From Chromohalobacter israelensis (GTDB lineage: Bacteria > Pseudomonadota > Gammaproteobacteria > Pseudomonadales > Halomonadaceae), in contig JQNW01000004.1 in the NCBI GenBank assembly GCA_000761475.1, positions 496,001 to 560,000 of the forward strand: a stretch of 64,000 bases of DNA, given 5' to 3'. Positions 30,538 to 40,060 of this stretch are shown piece by piece. The notes beneath the pieces are model-generated. The model did no database searches. It saw only the letters and a program-made list of their open reading frames with translations, and was not told the DNA's origin. Position numbers and translations under genes: made by a program. How positions within the stretch are numbered: the stretch's first letter is position 1; each line of letters starts with the position of its first letter.

Positions 30538-31194
30538 TCATTCGCTCCGGTCGGTATCCCGCGACAGCATGGGACCCAGCTTCTCCCAGACATTGTCGAG
30601 GATGATGGGCTGGGCAGCGGCGTTGGGGTGAATGCCGTCCTCTTGCATCATGTCGTCCTGCAAGGCGACGCCGTCGAGGATGAAGGGCACCAGCGGCACC
30701 GCGTATTCTTCGCTGAGTTGACGAAAGACACCGCAGAAGGCATCGGTATAGGCGGCGCCATAGTTGGGGGGAATCTCGATGCCGAGCAGAAGCACCCGGG
30801 CGTCGGCGGCTTGGCTTTTTTCGATCATCGTGCGCAAATTGAGCTTCATCTGCTGCGGCGATAGTCCGCGCAGGCCGTCGTTGCCGCCCAGCTCGAGGAG
30901 GACGATGTCGGGAGAATGGCGCTCGAGCAGGTCGGGCAGGCGTGCCGCGCCGCCCGAGGTGGTGTCGCCGCTGATGCTGGCATTGACCACTTCATGCGCA
31001 TCGCCCACGCGCTCCCGCAACAGCGCGACCCAACCGGCCTCGCGTTCGATGCCGTGAGCCGCGCTGAGGCTGTCGCCGACGATCAGCAACGTATCGGCAT
31101 GGACATTCGCGACGGGCCCCATGGCGAGCCCCAGCACGATGCCGGCCAGACCACGTCTACACCAGCGTGCCCAGGAAAAGGAACTCTCACGCAT
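30538..31194 (-). CDS. tesA: Arylesterase / acyl-CoA thioesterase TesA (GDSL family)
   Basis: 218 residues. A signal peptide (to about ANVHA, residue 33) is followed by the SGNH-hydrolase blocks: IVGDSLSAAHGI (nucleophile Ser), the block with ISGDTTSGG, GGNDGLRG, and DGIHPN (catalytic Asp and His). A periplasmic lysophospholipase, thioesterase and esterase. It is divergent from ybbA, as in E. coli, and the two start codons overlap in CATG. Confidence 0.92.
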   Translation of the reverse strand: MRESSFSWARWCRRGLAGIVLGLAMGPVANVHADTLLIVGDSLSAAHGIEREAGWVALLRERVGDAHEVVNASISGDTTSGGAARLPDLLERHSPDIVLLELGGNDGLRGLSPQQMKLNLRTMIEKSQAADARVLLLGIEIPPNYGAAYTDAFCGVFRQLSEEYAVPLVPFILDGVALQDDMMQEDGIHPNAAAQPIILDNVWEKLGPMLSRDTDRSE

Positions 31195-31912
31195 GTCCGA
31201 CGACTCCTTGAGTGAAGCGAAAACTCCCATTTTACACGCAAGACATGTCTCGCAGCGCGTACGTAGTGGTGAGCGTGTACTGACAATTCTCGACGACCTG
31301 GCGCTGGACGTCCATGGCGGCGAGAGCGTGGCCATCCTGGGCAGCTCCGGATCGGGGAAATCGACCCTGCTGGGCTTGCTGGCCGGGCTGGATACCCCGA
31401 GCGAGGGCGATATCCGGTTGTTCGGCGAGTCGCTGACAGCGCTGGACGAAGACGGACGGGCGCGCTTGCGCGCTGGCCGGGTCGGTTTCGTGTTTCAGAA
31501 CTTCCAGTTGCTGCCCACGCTGACGGCACTGGAAAACGTGCTGCTGCCTCAGGAGTTGTCGCCGGGCCCCGACGACGAGCAGCGGGCACGCACCTGGCTG
31601 TCCCGGGTGGGGCTCGGCGAGCGCCTGTCGCATCTCCCCAAGCAGCTCTCCGGCGGCGAGCAACAGCGCGTCGCGGTGGCGCGTGCCTTCGTCAGCCATC
31701 CCGAGCTGGTCTTCGCCGACGAGCCCACCGGCAACCTCGACCGGGAGACGGGCGCGCACATCATCGAGCTGTTGTTCGAGCTCAATCGCGAAATGGGCAC
31801 GACCCTGGTTCTGGTCACCCATGATCATGCCTTGGCACGCCGTTGTCGGCATTGCCTGCGCCTCGTCGAGGGGCGCCTGCATGCGATGCACCCGGACGAG
31901 GTCGCGTCATGA
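31193..31912 (+). CDS. ybbA: ABC transporter ATP-binding protein YbbA
   Basis: 239 residues, LolD/MacB-like ATPase. Walker A GSSGSGKST, Q-loop FVFQNFQLLPTLTALENV, signature LSGGEQQRVAVARAF, Walker B LVFADEPTGNLD. It pairs with the YbbP permease encoded next (ATGA overlap). The start ATG at 31193 overlaps the tesA start on the other strand; a TTG five codons downstream is an alternative. Confidence 0.92.
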   Translation: MSDDSLSEAKTPILHARHVSQRVRSGERVLTILDDLALDVHGGESVAILGSSGSGKSTLLGLLAGLDTPSEGDIRLFGESLTALDEDGRARLRAGRVGFVFQNFQLLPTLTALENVLLPQELSPGPDDEQRARTWLSRVGLGERLSHLPKQLSGGEQQRVAVARAFVSHPELVFADEPTGNLDRETGAHIIELLFELNREMGTTLVLVTHDHALARRCRHCLRLVEGRLHAMHPDEVAS

Positions 31913-34437
31913 AGGCGGTATCCTTGTCGCTCAAGGGCTTGCGTCGCGACCTGCGCGCCGCCGACGTGCGGGCCTTGTTCGTGGCGCTGGCGCTGGCGGT
32001 GGCAGCCTCGACCATGATCGGCTTCTTTCTGGACCGGCTCGATCGCGGCCTGACCCGTCAGGCCGGGCAATTGATGGGCGGCGACCTGGTGCTCGAGCAG
32101 GACGAGCCCTTCTCGACGGCGCTACGCGAGTCGCTGCGCGAGGCGGGCCTGACGCTGTCGCAGCAGGTCGATCTGGTCTCCATGGTCAGCCACGCGGAGG
32201 CATTTCAACTGGCGAGCCTCAAGGTGGTCGATGACGCCTATCCCCTTTACGGGCAGGTGCGTGTCGACCGTGGCGAGGGGATCGAGGCGCTGGCCCACGG
32301 GCCTGCGCCCGGTGGCGTTTGGGTGGCGCCCCGTCTGGCCCGACTGCTGGATATCGGCATCGGCGATACGGTACGCATCGGGCAGGCCACTCTCGCGGTG
32401 AGCGGCCTGATCGATCGCGAGCCGGATCAGAGTGCGGGGTTCTCGGCTTTCAGTCCGCGCGTGATGATGCATCGCGACGATCTGGCGGGGACCGACCTCG
32501 TGCAGCCGGGCTCGCGACTCGAATACGAGTTGCTGGCCAGGGGCGCGCCGAGTGCCGTGGCGAGCGTGCAGGAGCGGCTGGATACGCTGCGCGACAACGG
32601 GGTCGAGGTGCGCGATGTGCGTGAGGATCGTCCCCGGCTCGGCGGCGCGCTGGACCGTGCGCAACGCTACCTGAGCCTGGCTGGCCTGGCGGCGGTACTG
32701 CTGGCCGGCGTGGCGGTCGCCATGGCCACTCGACGCTATGTCGATCGGCATCTGGATACCGCGGCGCTTTTGCGTTGCTTTGGCGCCTCGCAACGGCAGC
32801 TGTCGACCTTGTTTGCCCTGCAGCTCATGTGGCTGGCCGTGGCGGCCTCGGCGGTAGGGGCATTGCTGGGGTTGGGGGGACAGGCCGGGCTGCTGGCCAT
32901 TCTCACGCGTTTTCTGCCCCTCGAACTGCCGCCACCGGGCCCGCTGCCCTTGCTGATGGGCGTGTTCACGGCACTGGCGATTCTCGTGGGATTCGCCGGG
33001 CCGATGCTGTTGCGGCTCAAGCGCGTGAGCGCGCTCAAGGTGCTGCGTCGAGAGCTCGACCCCGTGCCGGCGTCGGGGTGGGTGGTGATCGGTGTCGCCA
33101 GCCTGGTGTTCGGGGGCCTGCTGTGGCTGTACTCGGGTGACTTCATGCTGTCGCTGGGGTTGCTGGTCGGAGGCGAGCTGGCCTTGGCGCTTCTCTGGGG
33201 ACTGGGCCATGCCCTGCTTTCGGCGTTGCTGTGGCTGGTGGGGGGCGCTACAGGCGGCGGTCGTCACGGGGTCCGCCATGCCTGGCGCCTGGGGGCGCGG
33301 CAACTGGCCCGCCGCCGTCACGCGAGCCTGGGGCAGTTGCTTGCCTTCTCGGTCACCTTCGCTGCCATGGCGATCATCGCTCTGGTGCGCGGCGATCTGC
33401 TCACCGCCTGGGAGGCTCAGCTTCCCGAGGACACCCCCAACTATTTCGCCATCAACATCCAGCCCGGCGAGCGCGACGGCTTTCGCGCGATCGTGGACGA
33501 GGCCAGCGACACGCGCAGCGATCTGTACCCCATCGTGCACGGCCGGCTCGTGGCCATCGACGGCGAGTCCGCCGATGCCGCCGTGCCGGTGGACGAACAG
33601 GGAGCCAATGTGCTCAGCCGCGAGCTCAACCTGACCTGGCGCGAGACGTTGCCGGAAGGCAATCGCCTGGTGGCGGGGGAGTGGCTCGATCCCGCGTCCG
33701 CTGCCAGCGACGCGGGGCCGGTACCGATTTCCATGGAGGAGGGGCTGGCCGAGCGGCTCGGCGTCTCGCTGGGAACGGTGCTGAGTTTCGATATCGGCGG
33801 CGAGCGCATCGAAGGGCGCGTCACCAGTCTGCGTGCCCTCGATTGGGAAAGCTTTCGTCCCAACTTCTTCGTCATCTTCCCGCCGGGCAGGCTGGAGACG
33901 TTCAGCCACAGTTTCATCACGGCGTTCCATCTGCCGGATGACCGGCAAGCCACCGTCGGCGAACTGGTATCTCGCTTCCCCGGGGTGTCGTTGCTCAACG
34001 TGGAGGCCATCCTCGAGCAGGTACGGGAGTTGCTGGGCCAGGTGACCCAAGCCGTCGAACTGGTGCTGGTGTTCGTTCTGCTGGCCGGGATCAGCGTGTT
34101 GTATGCCGCCTTGACCGCCAGCCGCCCGATGCGCGCGCACGAAAGTGCCTTGTTGCGTGTGTTCGGTGCCGGCGATCGGCTGATCTCGCGCATCCAGGGG
34201 GCCGAGTTCGCATTGCTGGGCATCGCCAGCGGAGTGCTGGGGGCGCTGTTGGCCGAGGCCGCGGCGCTGGGAGTGTACCTGCTGTGGTTCGACCTGCCGC
34301 CGCGCCTGCACTGGCCGCTGTGGGTCGTGCTGCCCGTGGGCGGAGGCGTGTCGATCGGCGTCATCGGCCACTTGCTGACGCGGCGGGTACGTCGTCAGGC
34401 GCCCATGGAAAGCCTTCGGCTACTGGGGGAGACCTAG
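31909..34437 (+). CDS. ybbP: YbbP-like FtsX-type ABC permease
   Basis: 842 residues with an N-terminal helix (VRALFVALALAVAASTMIGFFLD), a large extracytoplasmic domain, and FtsX/MacB-type helix groups around 255-395 and at the C-terminus. The layout is that of type VII ABC export-related permeases with about ten helices. YbbAP is thought to act on lipophilic or toxic compounds together with TesA; the natural substrate is unknown. It is coupled to ybbA. Confidence 0.88.
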   Translation: MKAVSLSLKGLRRDLRAADVRALFVALALAVAASTMIGFFLDRLDRGLTRQAGQLMGGDLVLEQDEPFSTALRESLREAGLTLSQQVDLVSMVSHAEAFQLASLKVVDDAYPLYGQVRVDRGEGIEALAHGPAPGGVWVAPRLARLLDIGIGDTVRIGQATLAVSGLIDREPDQSAGFSAFSPRVMMHRDDLAGTDLVQPGSRLEYELLARGAPSAVASVQERLDTLRDNGVEVRDVREDRPRLGGALDRAQRYLSLAGLAAVLLAGVAVAMATRRYVDRHLDTAALLRCFGASQRQLSTLFALQLMWLAVAASAVGALLGLGGQAGLLAILTRFLPLELPPPGPLPLLMGVFTALAILVGFAGPMLLRLKRVSALKVLRRELDPVPASGWVVIGVASLVFGGLLWLYSGDFMLSLGLLVGGELALALLWGLGHALLSALLWLVGGATGGGRHGVRHAWRLGARQLARRRHASLGQLLAFSVTFAAMAIIALVRGDLLTAWEAQLPEDTPNYFAINIQPGERDGFRAIVDEASDTRSDLYPIVHGRLVAIDGESADAAVPVDEQGANVLSRELNLTWRETLPEGNRLVAGEWLDPASAASDAGPVPISMEEGLAERLGVSLGTVLSFDIGGERIEGRVTSLRALDWESFRPNFFVIFPPGRLETFSHSFITAFHLPDDRQATVGELVSRFPGVSLLNVEAILEQVRELLGQVTQAVELVLVFVLLAGISVLYAALTASRPMRAHESALLRVFGAGDRLISRIQGAEFALLGIASGVLGALLAEAAALGVYLLWFDLPPRLHWPLWVVLPVGGGVSIGVIGHLLTRRVRRQAPMESLRLLGET

Positions 34438-34748
34438 GTCGGGCACGCAGCGTCGGCGAGGCCATGCCGCGAAAGCGCCCCTGGCGTCGATCAGAGCCTT
34501 TGGAGCTTCGCGACGATGCGACCACGAAAGAAGCCCCGCGGCGGTCATGTCGATCGCGTGGCGGGGCAGGACCAAACGTGCAGGGCATTGTCGATAAGCG
34601 GGCGTCCATGCCCCGTGCATTCCTTCATCCGCCGACGCATTGTCGGCGAGCACGGCCACTGTAGTCCGCGAAGACGAAACGCAGAAGATGAATTCCCTCA
34701 TCGCCGCGTGGGGTTTTGGTCATCGTGCGCGTTCTTGAGCGATCCTAA
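34438..34748. other. Gene-free stretch between ybbP and the IS element
   Basis: No convincing gene on either strand. The clearest structure is a GCCCCGC/GCGGGGC inverted repeat (34533-34567) around a 21-base loop, followed on the minus strand by CTTCTTTC; it is weak as a terminator. The last four bases (CTAA, 34745-34748) are the IS target duplication. Confidence 0.5.
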
Positions 34749-35973
34749 GGAAACGCTGCATAAATCCCGCCGCAGCTGCCTGATCGCCATCGGCGGGGTA
34801 GAATCTGGCTACCCTGTCACCACCTGACCGAGCTACCCGATGAAGCAGATCTCGTTCGCCCAAGCCGAATACCAGAACAAGAAAAAGGTGACCCGCCGCG
34901 AGCGGTTCCTGACCCAGATGGAGGCGCTGGTGCCTTGGCAACGGCTCATCGACGCGCTGTCGCCGTCTTACTTCCCGAACGCAACGGGCAAGCGCGGCCG
35001 TCCGCCCATCGGCCTGGAGCGCATGCTGCGGATCTACTTCCTGCAGCAGTGGTATGCGCTCGCCGACGAGGCACTTGAAGATGCTATCTACGATAGCCAG
35101 GCGATGCGCGACTTCGTGGGTGTCGACTTGACCATCGAGAGCGTGCCGGACGCGACCACGCTGCTGCGTTTCCGCCACTTGCTGGAGAAGCATGCCCTGA
35201 CCCAGCGGATCTTCGAGGAGATCAACGCCCACCTGGCCGAGAAAGGGTTATTCATGCGCGAGGGCACGATCGTCGACGCCACCATCGTGGCGGCCGCCCC
35301 TTCCACCAAGAACAAGATCAAGCAGCGCGATCCAGAGATGAAACAGACCAAGAAGGGCAACCAGTGGTACTTCGGGATGAAGGCCCATATCGGCGTCGAT
35401 GCCGTCACCGGACTGACTCACAGCGTCGCCGCGACCTCGGCCAACGTTGCCGATGTCACCATGGCCGGCGCTCTGGTCCGGGAGGATGACAAACGGGTAT
35501 ACGGCGATGCGGGCTACACCGGCATGTGGAAACATCTCGACGAAGAGAAGGATGCTCCGGATTCCAAATGCTGCGTGGCCGCCAAGCGCGGCGCCATCAA
35601 GAAGATGGACGGCAGCCCCATGAAAACGCTGCTGCTGGCATTCGAAAAGGCCAAGGCCAGCATCCGTGCCAAGGTCGAGCACCCGTTTCATGTCATCAAG
35701 AACCTCTTCGGCTACCGCAAAACGCGCTACAAGGGGCTGGCCAAGAACCAGGCGCAACTCTTCAGCCTGTTCGGGCTGGCCAACCTGGTGCTGGCGACAC
35801 GATGCGAGGGCCAAGTTGATGGGGCCAGTGCGCCTTGAATCTGCCCTGCCAGCCGGATAATCCGCCTGGCAGGGAAACGGCCCCCCTGAGGTGGTCAGAA
35901 AATGATCGCTGACGCGATGGTTGTGCCACTCTGAGCCCTTCAACCGCTCAGAGACGAATTGATCAGCGATTCC
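34749..35973 (+). mobile_element. IS5-family insertion sequence, copy 1
   Basis: 1,225 bp, bounded by comparing it with copy 2. Terminal inverted repeats: left GGAAACGCTGCATAAAT, right (complement) GGAATCGCTGATCAATT, imperfect but sharing GGAA-CGCTG. It is flanked by a direct CTAA duplication (34745-34748 and 35974-35977), matching the YTAR target of the IS5 group. It encodes one intact transposase and sits between ybbP and glyA, 142 bases ahead of glyA. Confidence 0.93.
34840..35838 (+). CDS. IS5-family DDE transposase (copy 1)
   Basis: 332 residues. The N-terminal transposase DUF772-type domain (RLIDALSPSYFPNATGKRGRPPIGLERMLRIYFLQQWY) is followed by a DDE catalytic domain: first Asp in GTIVDATIVAAAPST, second in KRVYGDAGYTG, and the Glu in KASIRAKVEHPFHVIKNLFGYRKTRYKGL, the Y-R-E-like end. 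Amino-acid identical to copy 2. Confidence 0.95.
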   Translation: MKQISFAQAEYQNKKKVTRRERFLTQMEALVPWQRLIDALSPSYFPNATGKRGRPPIGLERMLRIYFLQQWYALADEALEDAIYDSQAMRDFVGVDLTIESVPDATTLLRFRHLLEKHALTQRIFEEINAHLAEKGLFMREGTIVDATIVAAAPSTKNKIKQRDPEMKQTKKGNQWYFGMKAHIGVDAVTGLTHSVAATSANVADVTMAGALVREDDKRVYGDAGYTGMWKHLDEEKDAPDSKCCVAAKRGAIKKMDGSPMKTLLLAFEKAKASIRAKVEHPFHVIKNLFGYRKTRYKGLAKNQAQLFSLFGLANLVLATRCEGQVDGASAP

Positions 35974-36012
35974 CTAAAGCGACCATGAGAAATCATGCAG
36001 CGACGGATGACT

Positions 36013-36030
36013 GCCTTTCATATGAAAGGC
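36013..36030. promoter_or_regulatory. Perfect 18-bp palindrome upstream of glyA
   Basis: GCCTTTCATATGAAAGGC is a perfect dyad, 85 bases before the glyA start and just after IS copy 1. It could be an operator for glyA or, less likely, a small hairpin. It does not match the MetR or PurR sites I remember for glyA. Confidence 0.4.
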
Positions 36031-36115
36031 GTCGTGCGCTGCGCTATCATGGCGCCTCGTTGACCCCGTGCGGCGCCCGCCGCGCTGACCTTCCGTGATT
36101 CGAGGACTCTTGCCG

Positions 36116-37378
36116 ATGTTCACCCGTGACATGCAGATTGCCGGTTTCGATGATGCCCTGTGGGACGCCATGCAGCAGGAAGTGGGCCGTCAGGAAGCGC
36201 ACATCGAGCTGATCGCTTCCGAGAACTATGCCAGCCCGCGTGTCATGCAGGCCCAGGGGACCCAGCTCACCAACAAGTACGCGGAAGGGTATCCCGGCAA
36301 GCGTTACTACGGTGGCTGCGAGCATGTCGACGTCGTCGAGGACCTGGCGATTCAATATGCCAAGGAACTGTTCGGCGCGACCTACGCCAACGTGCAGCCG
36401 CATTCCGGCTCCCAGGCCAACGGCGCGGTGTTCCAGGCGCTGGTCAAGCCCGGTGATACCGTGCTGGGCATGAGCCTCGACGCAGGCGGTCACCTGACCC
36501 ACGGCGCCAAGCCCAACTTCTCCGGGAAGCATTACAACGCCGTGCAGTACGGTCTCGACGAAAACGGCCTGATCGATTACGACGAGGTCGCCCGTCTGGC
36601 GCGCGAACACCAGCCGAAAATGATCATCGCGGGCTTCTCGGCCTATTCCCAGGTCATCGACTGGGCGCGCTTCCGCGAGATCGCCGATGACGTGGGCGCG
36701 TTCCTGCTGGTCGACATGGCGCATATCGCCGGTCTGGTGGCGGCAGGCGTCTACCCGAGCCCGCTGCCGCATGCCCACGTGGTCACCACCACCACGCACA
36801 AGACCCTGCGCGGTCCGCGCGGTGGCCTGATTCTCTCCGCCGAGAACAACGCCGAGATCGAGAAGAAGTTCCAGTCCGCCGTGTTCCCCGGTAGCCAGGG
36901 CGGTCCGCTGATGCACGTCATCGCCGCCAAGGCGATCTGCTTCAAGGAAGCGATGGAGCCCGACTTCAAGGCCTACCAGCAGCAGGTGGTCGCCAATGCC
37001 AAGGCCATGGCCGGTGTGTTCATCGAGCGCGGCTATGACGTCGTCTCCGGCGGCACCGAGGATCACCTCTTCCTGCTGTCGCTGGTCAAGCAGGGCCTGA
37101 CCGGCAAGGATGCGGACGCCGCCCTGGGTCGCGCCCACATCACCGTCAACAAGAACGCCGTGCCCAACGACCCGCAGAGCCCGTTCGTGACCTCCGGGCT
37201 GCGTATCGGCACGCCTGCCGTGACCACACGCGGTTTCGGCGAGAGTGAATGCGCTGACCTCGCCGGCTGGATCTGCGACATCCTCGACGCCATGCAGCAG
37301 GGCGATGCCAGCCAGGCCGAAGCCGACGTCAAGGCCAAGGTCGAGGCCGTCTGCGCGCGCTTGCCGGTGTATCGCTAG
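36116..37378 (+). CDS. glyA: Serine hydroxymethyltransferase
   Basis: 420 residues. A PLP enzyme that converts serine and tetrahydrofolate to glycine and methylene-THF. The N-terminal block [36 protein letters not shown]-type sequence and the PLP lysine Lys229 in [14 protein letters not shown] match E. coli GlyA in register. An in-frame ATG at 36095 is rejected because [16 protein letters not shown] aligns with the E. coli start. The stop codon TAG forms part of a CTAG target duplication of an inserted repeat element. Confidence 0.97.
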   Translation: MFTRDMQIAGFDDALWDAMQQEVGRQEAHIELIASENYASPRVMQAQGTQLTNKYAEGYPGKRYYGGCEHVDVVEDLAIQYAKELFGATYANVQPHSGSQANGAVFQALVKPGDTVLGMSLDAGGHLTHGAKPNFSGKHYNAVQYGLDENGLIDYDEVARLAREHQPKMIIAGFSAYSQVIDWARFREIADDVGAFLLVDMAHIAGLVAAGVYPSPLPHAHVVTTTTHKTLRGPRGGLILSAENNAEIEKKFQSAVFPGSQGGPLMHVIAAKAICFKEAMEPDFKAYQQQVVANAKAMAGVFIERGYDVVSGGTEDHLFLLSLVKQGLTGKDADAALGRAHITVNKNAVPNDPQSPFVTSGLRIGTPAVTTRGFGESECADLAGWICDILDAMQQGDASQAEADVKAKVEAVCARLPVYR

Positions 37379-37517
37379 GCACTGTCTGAAAAATCGGCGA
37401 GCGAAGGTCAGACAAGGCAAAAATCAGCGAAAAAGCGGAGTTTACGGGTTGTAAATGAGCATATTGAGCTGATTTTTAACGCAGTATGACCGAGCGCAGA
37501 CAGTTTTCAGGCAATGC
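37379..37517. mobile_element. 139-bp MITE-like element inserted at the glyA stop codon
   Basis: The ends are imperfect inverted repeats, GCACTGTCTGAAAA on the left and GCATTGCCTGAAAA on the complement of the right (12 of 14 match). The element is flanked by CTAG on both sides (37375-37378 and 37518-37521). Further inside, AAAAATCAGC recurs in inverted form, so most of the element could fold into one long imperfect stem. It has no coding capacity. The 4-bp target fits IS5-type transposases, but the ends differ from the full IS copies in this window. Confidence 0.7.
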
Positions 37518-37584
37518 CTAGGCCTGACATCGCTTTTCCGGCGGAGCCGCGCGCATCGATCGGTGAAAACGTAGCGTCTGTCGT

Positions 37585-37621
37585 ATCCCCCCGTTGTCCA
37601 TCGTGACGGCGGGGGGATTTT
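37585..37621 (+). terminator. Rho-independent terminator, probably of glyA
   Basis: ATCCCCCCG / CGGGGGGAT stem followed by TTTT. It lies 207 bases after the glyA stop, the MITE-like element having been inserted between. The rest of 37518-37879 holds no recognised gene. Confidence 0.75.
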
Positions 37622-37879
37622 CGTATGTGCTGGCTGGACGCGCGCAGGGAAAAGTCATGGCGTTGGCATGCGGTACCTGGCCGAGAGGCGCCCTGCTCGG
37701 AGGCCGGTCGGTCGCGGGAAGAGGGCCTACGACAATGGTGGTACATCGAGTTTCAAAGCGTAACCTTGGATTTGCGTCAGGTATACTCAGGCGTCGTGAA
37801 CCGAGGGGTGTCGCCAGGTCGAGGCGATACATGCCGAATTTGCGCCGCTGGCTGTCCTGGCAACCACGCCAAGGAAGGT

Positions 37880-39919
37880 GTGACGGGCATCGTCCGCCGC
37901 CGATTGCGATTATTTCCCATGATGCGCTTGAAGACGCTCGGGGCACGCCTGGTCATCGCGACCATCGTGCCCCTTCTGTTGGTTACGGCCATGCTGTACC
38001 CGATTTTCCGGACTCACTTGGAGGCACGCCTCGACAGCAGTCGCCATGGTGCGGCGACGCTGTTGAACGCCGAATACGATGCTCTGTTGCACGATATGAA
38101 CGAGAGCTTCAACCAGGTGCTGGCGGTGGCCGAACTGCCGATATTGCGACGCCATCTGGGCAATGTGCGGGAGGGCGTGGCACTCAAGGATCGGGAAGAC
38201 ACCCTGGAACAATTGGCTGCCATGCTCGAAACCCTGGCGACCCATTTCGGGCGCTATACGCGTCTGGTGCTCCTCGACACCAGTGGTAAAGAACTGCTCG
38301 AGGTCGGTTCGCGCCTGCTGCCGTATCCGACAGGCACCCGATATGCTCGGTCGGGCTTCTTTCAGGGCACCGATCGTTTGTCCTCCCGAGGGCTTTACGT
38401 CTCGGCTCCCCGCTTGGGGGAGAGCCGCCGGGAGGGCAAGACGGTCACCACGGCGGTGCTCGATATCGCCACGCCGGTATTCGATCATCAGGGACAGCGC
38501 CTGGGCATGCTGTTGTTCACCCTGGACTGGCATTACCTCACGGCGAGCCTTCCGCATGCCATCGACAGTGGCGAGGGAGTGCGGGCCGTCATGACGGATA
38601 ACCAAGGCAAATGGCTGTTGCCCGATACCGACGAGGGAATGCGGTTCGGTGACTCTCTCGCAACACGCTATCCCCAGGTCTGGCACGAGCTGTCGGCCCG
38701 GCCCGAAGGCGAAATCCTGCTCGATGACGATCTTCTGCGCTTTCGCACGCAGGACATTCGTGCGATTGCCGAAGGCCACAAGGTGGGCATGATCGTCACC
38801 CCACCGGCCTCCCAGCCCTGGCGCTTGGGGATCGTGGTCCCGCGCCCCGGTTTGGCCGGCCTGCTGGCGGAGAATCCCTGGCAGATCGCAGTGATCGGGC
38901 TCATCTACCTGCTTGCGGTGGCCGTGGGGGTGCTGTGGGTGCTCAGTCTGCACCGGCAACGCTACTTGCGCCGCCAGGCAATGGAATACTCCCGCGAGGC
39001 CCAGCGCCTCGCCAGGGAGTCTCAGCAGTATGCCGGCGAGGTACAGGACCTCTACGAGAACGCGCCCTGTGGCTATCACTCGCTGGACCGCGACGGCCGT
39101 ATCGTGAAGATCAACCGTACCGAGCTGGAGTGGCTGGGCTACCGCGCCGATGAAGTGATCGATACGCGACATTATCGCGATTTCGTGACTCCCGATACGC
39201 GTGCCGCGTTCGACGCTGCGTTTCGGGAGGTGCTGAGCGCAGGTCAGGAGGGGGCCGCGGAGTGTGCCCTCATGTGCCGTGATGGTACCCGCTTGCCGGT
39301 GATCATTCAGGCGTCTGCCCATGTCACCGAGGGACGCTTTCAATATTCCCGTGCCACGGTGTTCGACCTGAGCGAGCGCAAGCAGCTCGAAGCGCGTCTC
39401 GCGGAGCAGGCCATGGCCGATCCGTTGACCGGGTTGTGGAATCGGCGCTATCTGAAGGGGCAGGCGGCCAAGGAAATGGCGCGGGCACGTCGTGGCGGGA
39501 CATCGCTGAGTCTGATCATCGTCGATCTGGATCACTTCAAGCGCATCAACGACACTCACGGCCATGACGTAGGAGATCTGGTGCTGCAATCCTTCGCCGA
39601 TACCGCGCGTGCGCAGTTGCGCGAGGGCGACATCCTGTGCCGCATGGGGGGCGAGGAATTCGTCATTCTGTTACCCGACACGGCTCCCGAGCAGGCCATG
39701 CAGGTCGCCGAGCGGTTGCGTCTGGCCGTTTCGACCACGCCGGTCGAGGTCGAGACCGAGGTCGTCGCGACGGGGCGCTTGACGTATACCGCCTCGCTGG
39801 GCGTGGCGCGTGTCGACCCCGAGGAAGCCTCGCTGGAGCCAGCCATCAAGCGTGCCGACGAAGGACTCTACGCGGCCAAGAACGCGGGACGCAATCGCGT
39901 TCACTGGTACGCCGACTAA
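37880..39919 (+). CDS. Membrane-bound diguanylate cyclase with sensory and PAS domains
   Basis: 679 residues from the chosen GTG. N-terminal helix (LGARLVIATIVPLLLVTAML), a periplasmic sensory region (about 45-335, dCACHE-like from its size and layout), a second helix (IAVIGLIYLLAVAVGVLWVL), a short coiled coil, a PAS domain (LYENAPCGYHSLDRDGRIVKINR) and a GGDEF domain (DPLTGLWNRRYL, GGEEF at its active site). An RxxD inhibitory site (REGD) lies five residues before GGEEF, so product inhibition is expected. It makes cyclic di-GMP. GTG 37880 has AAGGAAGG upstream; ATG 37919 is the alternative. No phosphodiesterase is adjacent. Confidence 0.9.
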   Translation: MTGIVRRRLRLFPMMRLKTLGARLVIATIVPLLLVTAMLYPIFRTHLEARLDSSRHGAATLLNAEYDALLHDMNESFNQVLAVAELPILRRHLGNVREGVALKDREDTLEQLAAMLETLATHFGRYTRLVLLDTSGKELLEVGSRLLPYPTGTRYARSGFFQGTDRLSSRGLYVSAPRLGESRREGKTVTTAVLDIATPVFDHQGQRLGMLLFTLDWHYLTASLPHAIDSGEGVRAVMTDNQGKWLLPDTDEGMRFGDSLATRYPQVWHELSARPEGEILLDDDLLRFRTQDIRAIAEGHKVGMIVTPPASQPWRLGIVVPRPGLAGLLAENPWQIAVIGLIYLLAVAVGVLWVLSLHRQRYLRRQAMEYSREAQRLARESQQYAGEVQDLYENAPCGYHSLDRDGRIVKINRTELEWLGYRADEVIDTRHYRDFVTPDTRAAFDAAFREVLSAGQEGAAECALMCRDGTRLPVIIQASAHVTEGRFQYSRATVFDLSERKQLEARLAEQAMADPLTGLWNRRYLKGQAAKEMARARRGGTSLSLIIVDLDHFKRINDTHGHDVGDLVLQSFADTARAQLREGDILCRMGGEEFVILLPDTAPEQAMQVAERLRLAVSTTPVEVETEVVATGRLTYTASLGVARVDPEEASLEPAIKRADEGLYAAKNAGRNRVHWYAD

Positions 39920-39970
39920 CCACTGCCGGCGGAGCTGCGCGGCGTCTAGTGTGCGGCCCGAGCGCTATCC

Positions 39971-40043
39971 ACCAATGTCTAAAGGCACGATGGACACGAA
40001 TGCTGGATTCTATGTCGGACATAAAGGTAAATTTGTCTAACAA
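39971..40043 (+). promoter_or_regulatory. Promoter module P1 of dgoR-dgoD with paired operators
   Basis: Contains ACCAATGTCTAAAGGC (39971), palindrome ATGTCGGACAT (40012-40022) and palindrome TTGTCTAACAA (40033-40043). The two palindromes are centred 21 bp apart, two helical turns. The same three elements at the same spacings occur ahead of dgoA. The pattern fits the GntR-type E. coli DgoR site I recall, TTGTA(G/C)TACA(A/T). It ends 17 bases before the dgoR start, in the place expected for autoregulation. Confidence 0.7.
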
Positions 40044-40060
40044 GACAGGCGGAGCCGTAC

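Noticed and set aside
32122-34371. 749-codon antisense frame opposite ybbP
   Set aside because: Same reasoning: no motifs, no ribosome site, and the plus-strand permease is clear.
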